A DNA stretch of 64,000 bases from Lachnospiraceae bacterium (GCA_022845895.1 AP025573.1:1584501-1648500); one strand, 5' to 3'; shown: positions 25,961 to 36,879, counted from the first letter of the stretch. Program-made: numbers and translations. Notes: generated by a model not told the origin, from the letters alone.

Positions 25961-26789
25961 TTGGACGGTGGCCGGCCTGGCCGTACTCAGCAGCGTGATA
26001 TGGCTCCCGCTTTTTTATATGGCCGGCCAGTCGTTCATGGGGAGCTGGGAGCTGATTCAGAACACCGGCGCAGTGCTGTCAGGTACAAGAGGCAGGGTGC
26101 ATTTTTCTCTGCTGCCCCAGTTTCCGACGCTGGCACCGTATGTAGAGCTGCTTTTGGATTCTCCTGGATTTTTCGTCATGTTCTGGAATTCGTGCAAACA
26201 GGTATTTCCCATTCTCGCGGGCCAGCTTCTGCTTGGCATGCCGGCGGCATGGGCGCTTGGGCGATACAGGTTCCGTGGCAGGAGCTTTATAATGCTCCTG
26301 TATATGATATTGATGATTATGCCCTTCCAGGTCACGATGGTGTCGGGATATCTTGTATTGGAAAGGTTCCAGCTGCTGGATACGCATCTGGCGCTTATAC
26401 TGCCCGGCATATTCAACACATTTCCGGTATTCATCATGACGAAAGCATTTGCGGGCATACCGGATTCCCTGATGGAGGCCGCGAGGATTGATGGTGCCGG
26501 GGAGTTCCGTATCTTCTGTTCCATCGGGATACCGATGGCGCTGCCTGGAATCATATCAGCCATGGTTCTTGGATTCCTGGAATACTGGAATGTCATCGAG
26601 CAGCCGATGACCTTTTTGAAAACAAAGAGCTTATGGCCGCTGTCGCTTTATCTTCCGAATATCACCTCGGATAAGATAAATGTCTCTTTTGCGGCTTCTA
26701 TCGTGATGATGCTGCCGGCGGTACTGCTGTTCTTATGGGGGCAGAAGTATCTGGAACAGGGAATTGCGGCATCAGGGCTGAAAGAATAA
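25944..26789 (+). CDS. Sugar-type ABC transporter permease (MalG/UgpE-like)
   Basis: The 281-residue six-helix protein opens WTVAGLAVLSSVIWLPLFYMAGQSF. Its EAA coupling loop is LMEAARIDGAGEFRIFCSIGIPMALPG. It pairs with the preceding permease to form the transmembrane pore of an importer fed by the lipoprotein. Its start lies inside the end of the previous gene, and it is 19 bp ahead of the HlyD-like gene. Confidence 0.9.
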   Translation: MKRKHNWTVAGLAVLSSVIWLPLFYMAGQSFMGSWELIQNTGAVLSGTRGRVHFSLLPQFPTLAPYVELLLDSPGFFVMFWNSCKQVFPILAGQLLLGMPAAWALGRYRFRGRSFIMLLYMILMIMPFQVTMVSGYLVLERFQLLDTHLALILPGIFNTFPVFIMTKAFAGIPDSLMEAARIDGAGEFRIFCSIGIPMALPGIISAMVLGFLEYWNVIEQPMTFLKTKSLWPLSLYLPNITSDKINVSFAASIVMMLPAVLLFLWGQKYLEQGIAASGLKE

Positions 26790-26808
26790 ATGCAAGGAGT
26801 GGCATAGC

Positions 26809-28368
26809 ATGGTTCAATGGATAAGACATATCAATATCAAGGATAAGATGAAGAAAAAAACGTTCTGGGGCAAGCTTCTTGCAGCATTCTTTGTACTTAT
26901 GGCATTGAGCACGGTCGTATCCAGGGCGGCGGATTCTGTAATCGTCCCGAGGGTACGACTTGAGAGGGCTTCTTCCGGCAGCCTGAAGTACAACATCAAA
27001 GGGACTGGAAGTATCATTGCTTCTGAAGGTGAGCTTGTGGCGCTGCCGGAGAAGCTGAGGGTCCGGGAGATTACAAAGCCGGGCACGACTGTAGAAGAAG
27101 GAGCCGCGCTCGTGCTGATCGATACGGATGAGCTGACGAAAGTGCTGGATGAGGAGAAGGCTGCGCTAGACAAGCTCCGCCTGCAGCTACAGAAGGAACA
27201 GCTGGACGCGGTGCCCGATGCCATGACGCCGCAGGCATATTCCGCAGGAAAGAGCCTGGAGCTGGCCCGGAAACACTTTGACGAGGCGTCGGCTAAGCTT
27301 GATGAGGCGGCGAAGGCAGAGGAAACTGGGGCTTTGGAGAGGCAGAAGCAGCTGGATGAGAAGAAGAAAGCGGCCTACGATACCTTTGTGAAGGCGGGCG
27401 GAGAGAGCAGCAGCGAGGCAAAGGCCGCGTATGAGGAGGCGGTCAGAAGTGCGGAAGAAGAGGCCAGGAACCTCAAAGCTGAGAAGGATGCTCAGATGGA
27501 TGCCCTGAAACAGAACCGGGACGCGATGCGGGATGCGTTGGAGCAGGCCCAGGCAGCGTATGACGTCGCTCAGGCCGAAGACAAGAACGCAGCCGCCAAC
27601 CGGCAGAAGGCCAGCCAGGGCTCAGGCATCATGCAGGAAGGGATGAAGATAGATATAGAGCAGCAGCAGAAGAAGGTCGACAGGCTGCAGGAAGTCATGG
27701 ACGCGGACGGGGTAGTCAAGTCGCCTGTGAAAGGCACCGTTACAGAAAACAGCCTGGCAGAAGGCATGGTGACCTCAGGACAGGAGTATATCAGAATTGG
27801 GACGGGAGGATATGAATTCCGTGCCGCAGTCGAGAAGGAAAATGCGATGAGGCTCAAGGCAGGCGATGCCATGGAAGTGGAATTCTCCGGTAGAAAGGAC
27901 AAACAGATATTAAAGATTACAGATATCCGGGCGGAGCAAAGCGACGGCAGCGGCGTCCAGGACAGCGGAAGTGCGGACGGAGCCGCCGCCGGCGGGGAAG
28001 CTGCCAAAGGGCAGGCCGGCCAGGAAAGCATCCTGTATCTTACCGCAAAGCTTGACGGGGAGGATTATGCAGCCGGAACGGAAGGCAGCTATACCATCGA
28101 CAAAGAGTCGGATATACGGTACGACTGGATCCTGCCTGTAGAGGCGATACGGGAAGACCAGAACGGAACATACTGTCTCATTTCCCGTAAGAAGGATACT
28201 ATCCTCGGGGAGGAATACGTGGCGGAAAGGCTTACCCTGGTGAAAAAGGCAAAAGACGTAAACAAGGTGGCTGTAGAAGGCAATCTGGACAATAAAACAG
28301 ATGTGATAATAGAAAGCAGCAAAGAAATTGATGAAGGAGACAGATTTCAAATTGAGGAAAAAGATTAG
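26809..28368 (+). CDS. HlyD/MacA-like membrane fusion adaptor
   Basis: A 519-residue protein with one N-terminal membrane helix (~20-42). The first half of a barrel-sandwich/lipoyl domain (LKYNIKGTGSIIASEGELVALPEKLRVREI, ~62-100) leads into a long charged coiled-coil hairpin (~108-300, rich in Ala, Glu, Lys). The barrel then resumes (GVVKSPVKGTVTENSLAEGMVTSGQ), followed by a beta-barrel and membrane-proximal part. MFPs normally couple an exporter to an outer component; in Gram-positives they assist MacB-type pumps. Finding one after two import permeases is odd. AAGGAG supports ATG 26809. Confidence 0.85.
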   Translation: MVQWIRHINIKDKMKKKTFWGKLLAAFFVLMALSTVVSRAADSVIVPRVRLERASSGSLKYNIKGTGSIIASEGELVALPEKLRVREITKPGTTVEEGAALVLIDTDELTKVLDEEKAALDKLRLQLQKEQLDAVPDAMTPQAYSAGKSLELARKHFDEASAKLDEAAKAEETGALERQKQLDEKKKAAYDTFVKAGGESSSEAKAAYEEAVRSAEEEARNLKAEKDAQMDALKQNRDAMRDALEQAQAAYDVAQAEDKNAAANRQKASQGSGIMQEGMKIDIEQQQKKVDRLQEVMDADGVVKSPVKGTVTENSLAEGMVTSGQEYIRIGTGGYEFRAAVEKENAMRLKAGDAMEVEFSGRKDKQILKITDIRAEQSDGSGVQDSGSADGAAAGGEAAKGQAGQESILYLTAKLDGEDYAAGTEGSYTIDKESDIRYDWILPVEAIREDQNGTYCLISRKKDTILGEEYVAERLTLVKKAKDVNKVAVEGNLDNKTDVIIESSKEIDEGDRFQIEEKD

Positions 28369-29398
28369 GCTGCGGCAGATGGCCCTGTTCCTGGCAGGCG
28401 TTATACTCCTCGTGCTTTCTGCCGTACAGTATGCTTATATAGCGAAGACGGAGCATGTGGTACGGGCCAGATTTGAAGGGGGCACCGTGCGTGCAGCCCA
28501 GGTGGATGAATACTATGAACAGCACGGCAAGGCGGTACAGGGCGGCAAAAAGCAGGACGGGGACATACCGTATGTGACACTGTGGGACATGAAGGAAGGA
28601 ATAGCGGTGGATGGGGAAGGATATGTCAGGCAAGAAAGCTTTTCCTTAATAGAGGGGTATGGAAATCTGGAGCAGATATTGCCGGGACAGAGGCTGGAGG
28701 GCATGTATCCGTCAAAAAGCGACACCGAAGGATGCGCCGTCAGTGACGCAGGCGCGAAGATGCTGTTCGGCAGCAGCCATGTCGTGGGGAAAAAGCTGTA
28801 TGTGGACGGCAGGGAATATATTATCAGGGGAATCATAGAAGACGACAGAAATCTGATTTGGATACAGAACCGGGAGGCCGATGGGTTCCCTTATATGGAG
28901 ATGGAGTATCCAGACAGGACGTCTGCTTCCGCGGCAATGGAATGGCTGCGGCAGCAGGAATTTGGCGTCCCGGCTGTCATATTGCCGGGCGGAGACTATG
29001 CGGCCTTTAACTTCTTGTTTCTGACGCTGCCGCTCTGGCTTGCCGTGCTCTGGCTCTATACCGCCATAAGAAGACGTATCCATGATGTAGAGAAGAAGTA
29101 TGTAAGAGGGACACTGGCGGCAGTGTGGGGCATAGGTCTCGCTGTTCTCATCCTGGCAGGCATACGATACAGCTTCCGCTTCGGCCTGGACTATATCCCG
29201 CCGAAGTGGTCCGATTTCAGCTTCTACAGCAGGAAAGCTTCGGAATTGGCAGACATGCACAAGAATCTGGCACTGATGAAGCCGCTGCCGGGCGACGCGC
29301 AGCTTCTGCAGCACAGCCGGTACAGCGCATGCCTGGCATGGGGAAGCCTTTTAGTCACGGCGTGGGCAATCGTAAGCGGCAGACGGGGCCGCCGCTGA
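28331..29398 (+). CDS. MacB/FtsX-topology membrane protein without ATPase
   Basis: About 355 residues. One N-terminal helix (~17-38) is followed by a ~190-residue extracytoplasmic domain (YVTLWDMKEGIAVDGEG to FGVPAVILPGGDYA), then three helices (~225-245, 262-282, 325-345). This is the TM1-domain-TM2-3-4 layout of MacB/FtsX permeases. The domain segment AKMLFGSSHVVGKKLYVDGREYIIRGIIED is the MacB periplasmic-core signature. It overlaps the HlyD-like gene by 38 bp, supporting a MacA/MacB-like pair, yet no nucleotide-binding subunit is present. A TTG start at 28352 is an alternative. Confidence 0.75.
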   Translation: MKETDFKLRKKIRLRQMALFLAGVILLVLSAVQYAYIAKTEHVVRARFEGGTVRAAQVDEYYEQHGKAVQGGKKQDGDIPYVTLWDMKEGIAVDGEGYVRQESFSLIEGYGNLEQILPGQRLEGMYPSKSDTEGCAVSDAGAKMLFGSSHVVGKKLYVDGREYIIRGIIEDDRNLIWIQNREADGFPYMEMEYPDRTSASAAMEWLRQQEFGVPAVILPGGDYAAFNFLFLTLPLWLAVLWLYTAIRRRIHDVEKKYVRGTLAAVWGIGLAVLILAGIRYSFRFGLDYIPPKWSDFSFYSRKASELADMHKNLALMKPLPGDAQLLQHSRYSACLAWGSLLVTAWAIVSGRRGRR

Positions 29399-29415
29399 TT
29401 TTCTAATATTCTTAG

Positions 29416-29451
29416 ATTCAGTATGGCATAGGAATGCTGTGCTGAATTTTT
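29416..29451 (+). terminator. Terminator of the lipoprotein-permease-adaptor operon
   Basis: ATTCAG and CTGAAT outer arms with G-U-rich inner pairing (TATGGCA / TGCTGTG), followed by TTTTTG. Confidence 0.6.
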
Positions 29452-29482
29452 GCGTTTCAATCTAAAAAAAGTATAAACAGTG

Positions 29483-29511
29483 TTGACAAATAAAATCTAT
29501 AGTGATACATT
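29483..29511 (+). promoter_or_regulatory. Promoter of the hrcA-grpE-dnaK-dnaJ operon
   Basis: TTGACA (29483-29488), 17-nt spacer and TACATT (29506-29511) preceded by TG at 29503-29504 (extended -10). The start point would fall just before the CIRCE operator. Confidence 0.8.
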
Positions 29512-29525
29512 AATAATCGAAGGTA

Positions 29526-29552
29526 TTAGCACTCGGTTTAAAAGAGTGCTAA
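29526..29552. promoter_or_regulatory. CIRCE operator (HrcA binding site)
   Basis: TTAGCACTC-N9-GAGTGCTAA, a perfect match to the CIRCE consensus, 33 bp upstream of hrcA. HrcA bound here represses the operon at normal temperature. Confidence 0.98.
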
Positions 29553-29584
29553 CAGGCTGGAAATCCGGTAAAGGAGGCGAATAG

Positions 29585-30628
29585 ATGGTATCAGTACACG
29601 GGCTGGATGAACGTAAGATGAAGATACTACACGCGATTATCCAGAACTATTTGGAGACCGGAGAGCCGGTCGGTTCCAGAACCATTTCCAAGTATACCGA
29701 CCTGAATCTCAGCTCTGCCACGATCAGGAACGAGATGTCAGATCTGGAAGAAATGGGATACATCTTGCAGCCCCATACATCGGCCGGACGGATTCCTTCA
29801 GACAGAGGATACAGGCTGTATGTCGATATGCTGATGGAGGAAAAGGAGCAGGAGCTGAATGAGATGCAGGAGCAGATGCTAGACAAGGCAGACAAGATGG
29901 ATCAGCTTCTGAAGCAGGCGGCAAAGGTGCTGGCAAACAGTACGAACTATGCGACCATGGTATCCACGCCGCTCAACAGCGGCAATAAGATCAAGTTCCT
30001 TCAGCTCTCGCAAGTGGATGAGGAACAGATAATCGCAGTCATCGTTCTCGGAGGAAATGTCATCAAGAACAAGATCATCGACATGGAGGAGCCTGTCAGC
30101 AATGAAAATCTACTGAAGCTGAACATGCTGCTGAACACGACGCTGAACGGCATGTCCATAGAAGATATCAACCTGGGCCTGATAGCAAGGCTGAAAGAGC
30201 AGGCTGGCATACACAGCGAGGTCATCGGACACGTGCTGGATGCGGTAGCTGACGTGATACAGGTGGATGACGAGATGCAGATATATACAAGCGGTGCCAC
30301 GAATATATTCAAGTATCCGGAGCTCAGCGACAAGCAGAGCGCCCAGGAGATCATCAGTGCTTTTGAGGAAAAGCAGCAGCTGACAGAGCTGGTAACCCAG
30401 ACGCTGTCCAAGGAGGACAACACGGGCATCCAGGTGTATATAGGAGATGAGACGCCGGTACAGACGATGAAGGACTGCAGCGTAGTGACCGCGACCTATG
30501 AATTAGGTGAAGGGATGAAGGGAACGATAGGTATTATCGGACCGAAGCGGATGGATTATGAACATGTGCTCAAATCTATGAAGAAGCTGCAGAATGAGCT
30601 GGACCAGATGTTTCATAATAATGACTAG
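29585..30628 (+). CDS. hrcA: Heat-inducible transcription repressor HrcA
   Basis: A 347-residue repressor. The N-terminal winged helix is at ~1-80 (RKMKILHAIIQNYLETGEPVGSRTISKY, LSSATIRNEMSDLEEMGYILQPHTSAGRIPSDRGYR), followed by a GAF-like and dimerisation region ending GTIGIIGPKRMDYEHVLKSM. It binds CIRCE, needs GroEL for active folding in known systems, and is autoregulated by the operator just upstream. SD AAAGGAGG lies ahead of ATG 29585. Confidence 0.97.
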   Translation: MVSVHGLDERKMKILHAIIQNYLETGEPVGSRTISKYTDLNLSSATIRNEMSDLEEMGYILQPHTSAGRIPSDRGYRLYVDMLMEEKEQELNEMQEQMLDKADKMDQLLKQAAKVLANSTNYATMVSTPLNSGNKIKFLQLSQVDEEQIIAVIVLGGNVIKNKIIDMEEPVSNENLLKLNMLLNTTLNGMSIEDINLGLIARLKEQAGIHSEVIGHVLDAVADVIQVDDEMQIYTSGATNIFKYPELSDKQSAQEIISAFEEKQQLTELVTQTLSKEDNTGIQVYIGDETPVQTMKDCSVVTATYELGEGMKGTIGIIGPKRMDYEHVLKSMKKLQNELDQMFHNND

Positions 30629-30645
30629 GAAAGGTGGAAGAACCC

Positions 30646-31362
30646 TTGGAAAATAATCAGGAAAACAAAAGTAAAGAAGAGATGGTAAAAGAGGCGGTAG
30701 AAGAAGCCAGGAAAGCGGCGTCCGAAGCGGCGGAGGAACAGGCCGGGAATCCGAAACAGACCGGGGCATCAGAAGACGGCTGCGGCGGGCCGGATGCAGC
30801 AGATACGGATTCTGCGGATACGGACGGTACAGACGGCAGTGCAGACAGCTCCACGGAGGAGGAGTCCGCCGAGGACGATAGGGCAGGCAAGAAGGTTAAG
30901 AAATTCGGCAAGAAGCCGAAGAAAGATAAAAAAGATGAAAAGATTGAGGAGCTGACGGACAGACTTACCCGTCAGATGGCAGAGTTTGATAACTTCCGCA
31001 AGCGTACGGATAAGGAGAAGTCCCAGATGTACGAGATAGGAGCGAAAGATATCATAGAAAAGATTCTTCCGGTTGTTGACAACTTCGAGCGCGGGCTTGA
31101 TGCGGCATCAGAGGAAGAGAAGGAAAATCCGTTCGTACAGGGGATGGATAAGATTTACAAACAGCTTATGACAACTCTGGAAGAGATAGGGGTGAAGCCG
31201 ATCGAGGCCGTAGGCCAGGAGTTCAACCCGGATTTCCACAATGCAGTGATGCATGTGGATGACGAATCGCTCGGCGAGAATACGGTCACCGAGGAGTTCC
31301 AGAAAGGTTATATGTACCGTGACTCGGTAGTGAGGCACAGCATGGTTAAAGTAGCTAACTAA
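30646..31362 (+). CDS. grpE: Nucleotide exchange factor GrpE
   Basis: About 238 residues. A long low-complexity acidic/Ala-rich N-terminus (~1-105, with DTDSADTDGTDGSADS) is unusually extended. The canonical coiled coil and beta-domain follow (ELTDRLTRQMAEFDNFRKRTDKEK, ILPVVDNFERGL, GVKPIEAVGQEFNPDFHNAVMHVDDE, QKGYMYRDSVVRHSMVKVAN). A TTG start at 30646, with AAAGGTGG 8 nt upstream, fits best; the in-frame GTG at 30634 overlaps that SD. GrpE releases ADP from DnaK. Confidence 0.95.
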   Translation: MENNQENKSKEEMVKEAVEEARKAASEAAEEQAGNPKQTGASEDGCGGPDAADTDSADTDGTDGSADSSTEEESAEDDRAGKKVKKFGKKPKKDKKDEKIEELTDRLTRQMAEFDNFRKRTDKEKSQMYEIGAKDIIEKILPVVDNFERGLDAASEEEKENPFVQGMDKIYKQLMTTLEEIGVKPIEAVGQEFNPDFHNAVMHVDDESLGENTVTEEFQKGYMYRDSVVRHSMVKVAN

Positions 31363-31370
31363 CATTTTAA

Positions 31371-33281
<1,911 letters not shown>

Positions 33282-33323
33282 GAGCACTTTGGCAATACGG
33301 TTATAGCCCAGTGCAAGAAGGCT

Positions 33324-33364
33324 GTTCCGGGGAACCTGGCGGTTGAAGCCTGGTCTCCCGGAAC
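33324..33364 (+). terminator. Hairpin in the dnaK-dnaJ gap
   Basis: GTTCCGGG / CCCGGAAC 8-bp stem with an internally structured loop, followed by TTGTCTTTG. It could be a partial terminator or RNA-processing signal that lowers dnaJ expression relative to dnaK in the 121-bp gap. Confidence 0.5.
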
Positions 33365-33402
33365 TTGTCTTTGTCGACTTCCAGGAAAGAAAGGGATGAA
33401 CG

Positions 33403-34590
33403 ATGGCGGAATCAAAGAGAGATTACTATGAAGTGCTCGGTGTCAGCAAGGATGCTGACGATGCGACTTTAAAGAAGGCATACAGGCAGGTTGCCAAGAA
33501 ATATCACCCTGATATGAACCCCGGAGACGCGGAGGCGGAGAAGAAGTTCAAGGAAGCTTCCGAAGCCTACGCTGTCTTAAGCGACCCGGAGAAGCGCCGC
33601 CAGTACGACCAGTTCGGACATGCGGCCTTTGAAGGCGGAGCAGGCGGGGCCGGAGGGTTCGGCGGCTTTGACTTTGGCGGAGCGGATTTCAGCGATATCT
33701 TCGGCGACATCTTCGGCGACCTGTTCGGCGGCAGCGGCCGGCGCGGCCGGGGCGGCCAGGGACCGATGAAAGGCATGAATATCCGCAAGAGCGTCAGGAT
33801 TACGTTTGAAGAGGCCGTGTTCGGCTGTGAGAAAGAGATAGAAGTGGTGCTCAAAGACCCGTGCCCGAAATGCAGCGGCACAGGCGCCAAGCAGGGGACT
33901 TCACCGGAAACGTGCTCCAAGTGCGGCGGAAAAGGCCAGGTGGTCTATACGCAGCAGTCGTTCTTCGGGACAGTGCAGAACGTACAGACTTGCCCGGACT
34001 GCCACGGAACCGGCAAGATCATAAGGGAGAAATGTCCGGACTGCTCAGGTACAGGGTTCGTAGCTTCCAAGAAGAAGATAGCAGTGTCGATTCCGGCGGG
34101 CATCGACAACGGCCAGAGCGTGCGGATTCGCGAAAAGGGCGAGCCGGGGACGAACGGCGGGCCGAGGGGAGACCTGCTCGTGGAAGTGGTCGTCTCCAGA
34201 CATCCGATATTCCAGCGTCAGGATATGCATATATTCTCAACCGTTCCGATTTCATTTGCTCAGGCAGCACTCGGCGCAGATGTGAAGATCAAGACGGTGG
34301 ACGGTGATGTGCTCTACACGGTCAAGCCAGGGACGAAGACAGATACGAAAGTGCGCCTGAAAGGAAAGGGCGTGCCTTCTATCCGCAACGCCCAGGTGCG
34401 GGGCGACCACTATGTCACTCTGATTATCCAGACGCCGGAACACTTGAGTTCCGAGGCGAAAGAGGCATTGCGCAAGTTTGACGCCCTCGCCGGTAATACG
34501 CTGAATCAGGGCAATGACGAAGGCACGAAAGGACCAAAAGGAAAAAAGAAAGGCTTTATGGGCAAGATGAAGGAAGCCTTTGACGATTAG
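33403..34590 (+). CDS. dnaJ: Chaperone DnaJ (Hsp40)
   Basis: A 395-residue type I Hsp40. J domain at ~5-70 with the HPD motif ([11 protein letters not shown]), Gly/Phe-rich linker (~75-125), four CxxCxGxG zinc repeats ([32 protein letters not shown], ~155-215), then substrate-binding C-terminal domains and a basic tail. It stimulates DnaK ATPase and delivers clients. It is the last gene of the CIRCE operon. Confidence 0.98.
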   Translation: MAESKRDYYEVLGVSKDADDATLKKAYRQVAKKYHPDMNPGDAEAEKKFKEASEAYAVLSDPEKRRQYDQFGHAAFEGGAGGAGGFGGFDFGGADFSDIFGDIFGDLFGGSGRRGRGGQGPMKGMNIRKSVRITFEEAVFGCEKEIEVVLKDPCPKCSGTGAKQGTSPETCSKCGGKGQVVYTQQSFFGTVQNVQTCPDCHGTGKIIREKCPDCSGTGFVASKKKIAVSIPAGIDNGQSVRIREKGEPGTNGGPRGDLLVEVVVSRHPIFQRQDMHIFSTVPISFAQAALGADVKIKTVDGDVLYTVKPGTKTDTKVRLKGKGVPSIRNAQVRGDHYVTLIIQTPEHLSSEAKEALRKFDALAGNTLNQGNDEGTKGPKGKKKGFMGKMKEAFDD

Positions 34591-34640
34591 AAGGCTGAAC
34601 CCCGGAAAACGTTAGGGAAAGATTCTCACTTCTATAAATA

Positions 34641-34678
34641 AAAAAGAAACGGCGGCTTCGATTTCTCAAAAGCCGCCG
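34641..34678 (-). terminator. Terminator of the XRE regulator gene
   Basis: CGGCGGCTT / AAGCCGCCG stem (34650-34658 with 34670-34678). On the minus strand it is followed by a T-rich tract (34641-34649), so it ends the regulator transcript. On the plus strand no T-tract follows, so it serves dnaJ less well. Confidence 0.65.
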
Positions 34679-34722
34679 CATAAGAATAGGTGCGTGAATA
34701 CCGATGAACTGGAAATGCATGT

Positions 34723-35379
34723 TTAGTCAGCCAGTTCTTCAATCTTTGTTATCTCGCTGATATTGAGTTCTCTTCCAAATTGTAAACGAAGAACAAGCTC
34801 TTCAAAAGTGTCAATCACTACATTTCGGTAATTATCATCTCTAAAGTCAAATAAGCCCTTTATGAAGCCTTCTTTTTTTACCAGCTCGAGTACCACTGGC
34901 TTACCACAAAAATAATCTCTATTAATTTCTATTACAGAAACTGGCTCATCTGCTATTTTTTTCGTCGGTAAAAACGAAGCAATGTACCTTTTTCCTATAA
35001 TTCCATATACCAGTTTTGTTTTTACCATTTTTCTATAAAACAGAAAATCCTTATCCTCATTCATAATAGATATATCATATACCCCATCATTCCAACCGGT
35101 AAGTTCAATGTCGTAATGTTGATTTCCAAAATCATAGCTGGAATAAGCTATCGGGGCAAATTCATTTTCGTTCATCTGCTTTTTCATATTTCCAGTCAAT
35201 TCATCTAAGCTAACATCAAAGGTCTTTGCAAGTTGTATCAAGTTATCTAATTCTGGAATACCGCCATCTGTTTCCCATTTTGCAATAGCCGAACGTGAAA
35301 CATTCAATTCTTCTGCAAGTTTTTCTTGAGAGATAGCTTTTTGAAGCCTGAATTGTCTTATTCTTTTCCCTAATGTCAT
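34723..35379 (-). CDS. XRE-family transcriptional regulator with C-terminal sensor-like domain
   Basis: A 218-residue protein. A Cro/CI-type helix-turn-helix at ~5-60 (ISQEKLAEELNVSRSAIAKWETDGGIPELDNLIQLAKTFDVSLDELTG) is followed by a ~145-residue alpha/beta domain (DIELTGWNDGVYDISIMNEDKDFLFYRKM, tubby/LURP-like in appearance) of unknown ligand. The gene is clearly more AT-rich than the neighbouring heat-shock genes, suggesting transfer. SD AAGGAGG precedes ATG 35379. No obvious target operon is adjacent. Confidence 0.85.
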   Translation of the reverse strand: MTLGKRIRQFRLQKAISQEKLAEELNVSRSAIAKWETDGGIPELDNLIQLAKTFDVSLDELTGNMKKQMNENEFAPIAYSSYDFGNQHYDIELTGWNDGVYDISIMNEDKDFLFYRKMVKTKLVYGIIGKRYIASFLPTKKIADEPVSVIEINRDYFCGKPVVLELVKKEGFIKGLFDFRDDNYRNVVIDTFEELVLRLQFGRELNISEITKIEELAD

Positions 35380-35461
35380 ATCAATTACCTCCTTGTCTTC
35401 TTTAGATTATAACTATGAGTTGATTTATTCAATATACGCGCCATAACATGGCTGTTACTTA

Positions 35462-35645
35462 TCATGACAACGTCCTATTTCTCCATTTATCTATGGGCTT
35501 TTTGCGTCTTTTGGCATCAGCCACATACGGCCTGATTTTGCCACGCTGGGCATGCGGTTTTCCTCACAAGCTTTTGCACCTGTCTTTCTGAAATGCCCCA
35601 TTTCTTTGCCTTTTCCGGGGCAGAAAAATACTCTAACATTTTCAT
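35462..35645 (-). pseudogene. Decayed excisionase-like helix-turn-helix gene (two frameshifts)
   Basis: Reading from ATG 35645 on the minus strand gives MKMLEYFSAPEKAKKWGISE then RQVQKL, the start of the small HTH/excisionase-like proteins common in Lachnospiraceae mobile elements. A one-base loss then shifts the frame; the next frame continues CEENRMPSVAKSGRMWLMPKDAK, and a second one-base loss in an A-run shifts again to KPIDKWRNRTLS-stop. Together they rebuild a ~60-residue protein. It lies in the 495-bp gap between the XRE and collagen-like genes, which otherwise shows only AT-rich sequence. Confidence 0.7.
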
Positions 35646-35874
35646 TCAACTTTCCCCAGAACTTTATTAGCCATAATTATATACGGTCAGCCAAATAAAT
35701 ACAAGAAATCAAATAAATACTTGGCATATCCCTAACTTCCCAGTAGGATGACTTTATCTGCAACATATCTCTGCAAAAGCTAATACAGTTAAAAATGTAA
35801 AATACATAACTGTCCCTCCATGTCCCGGCAATAGGCGGTAATATTCTAGTATCAAGAATAAGGAGGACAACTGA

Positions 35875-36762
35875 ATGAATGAAACAACAAGCTTCATACC
35901 GGAGATTTACATCGGTGAGAACGGAAACTGGTACATCAATGACTACGACACAGGCGTCAGGGCAAGAGGAGAGGATGGCATCACGCCTCACATCGGGGCC
36001 AACGGCAACTGGTTCATAGGAGAGACGGACACTCAGGTAGCGGCAGCCGGTCCAAAAGGTGATAAGGGTGACAGCGGCGATACCGGACCGTCGGGTTCCC
36101 AGGGCCTGACCGGAGCCACGGGTCCCCAGGGATTGACAGGCCCTCAGGGGTTGACGGGGCCACAAGGGCCTACAGGAGCTACCGGTCCACAGGGAGCCAC
36201 AGGACCAAAAGGTGACACTGGTGCTGCTGGCCCGCAGGGACCGACTGGCGCCACAGGACCGAAAGGTGACCCGGGCGCCGCAGGACCACAGGGTCCAAAA
36301 GGCGACAAAGGTGATACCGGTGCGACAGGACCACAGGGTCCTAAAGGCGACAAAGGTGATACCGGTGCGACAGGACCACAAGGATTACAGGGAATCCAGG
36401 GACCCAAGGGGGATAAAGGAGATGAGGGACCGGCAGGTCCGGTGAATATCGCGAACAATCTTGAGACTTTGGAAGAGGGATTCGCGCTGGATGCAAGGCA
36501 AGGGAAGGTGCTTAAGGACAATATTATCAGCCATACTTTTACAAATGTGTTTACAGGCACCAGTCAAGTTATAGGAAAGGTGAATGCGTACACGGTGCCT
36601 TCCGGCTATAAGTTTTTAGCTTTATCTACAAATCAGACGAACCATACTGTCATTGCTTATGCCAGGTTTTCAGGCACATCGATAACAACGGATGTCTTTA
36701 ACATTGCAGGTAATGATGTAAATGTTACTGTTGAAACAACGATTATCTGTCAGAGACAATAA
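35875..36762 (+). CDS. Collagen-like Gly-X-Y repeat protein, phage tail-fibre-related
   Basis: 295 residues without a signal peptide. The N-terminus has a paired motif ([20 protein letters not shown] and [19 protein letters not shown]). Residues ~62-190 are ~43 unbroken Gly-X-Y triplets rich in GPQG, GPKGD and GATGP. The C-terminal domain begins [21 protein letters not shown]; the LDARQGKVL motif is common in phage tail fibres. It ends in a beta-rich ~85-residue head. A trimeric fibre is likely. SD AAGGAGG precedes ATG 35875. It could be spore-surface or phage-derived; no phage genes adjoin. Confidence 0.8.
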   Translation: MNETTSFIPEIYIGENGNWYINDYDTGVRARGEDGITPHIGANGNWFIGETDTQVAAAGPKGDKGDSGDTGPSGSQGLTGATGPQGLTGPQGLTGPQGPTGATGPQGATGPKGDTGAAGPQGPTGATGPKGDPGAAGPQGPKGDKGDTGATGPQGPKGDKGDTGATGPQGLQGIQGPKGDKGDEGPAGPVNIANNLETLEEGFALDARQGKVLKDNIISHTFTNVFTGTSQVIGKVNAYTVPSGYKFLALSTNQTNHTVIAYARFSGTSITTDVFNIAGNDVNVTVETTIICQRQ

Positions 36763-36817
36763 TTAAATATAGGATTCCTGGAACCGTATATCCTTTTTTG
36801 TAGAACGCCAGGTAATA

Positions 36818-36856
36818 GAAGCCTGCTTTCCTCTCTTTCGGAAGAAAGCAGGCTTC
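36818..36856 (-). terminator. Terminator of the glycogen debranching enzyme gene
   Basis: GAAGCCTGCTTTC / GAAAGCAGGCTTC, a perfect 13-bp stem with a 13-nt loop, 24 bp beyond the minus-strand stop. It also follows the collagen-like gene by 56 bp. Confidence 0.75.
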
Positions 36857-36879
36857 CTATGCATGCCATCCGGGTGATT

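Noticed and set aside
29524-29554. CIRCE palindrome as a transcription terminator
   Set aside because: There is no T-tract, and it matches the HrcA operator exactly and sits after a strong promoter.
35677-36381. 234-residue minus-strand frame across the collagen-like N-terminus
   Set aside because: Low-complexity mirror translation of the Gly-X-Y repeat, antisense to a gene with a good SD.
36144-36560. Pro-rich minus-strand frame opposite the collagen-like repeat
   Set aside because: It is a shadow of the Gly-X-Y codons (GGN-CCN reverse complements); it has no SD and no independent evidence.
35875-36762. CRISPR-like array or tandem DNA repeat at the collagen-like gene
   Set aside because: The periodicity is 9 bp and in frame (Gly-X-Y codons), with no spacer structure.
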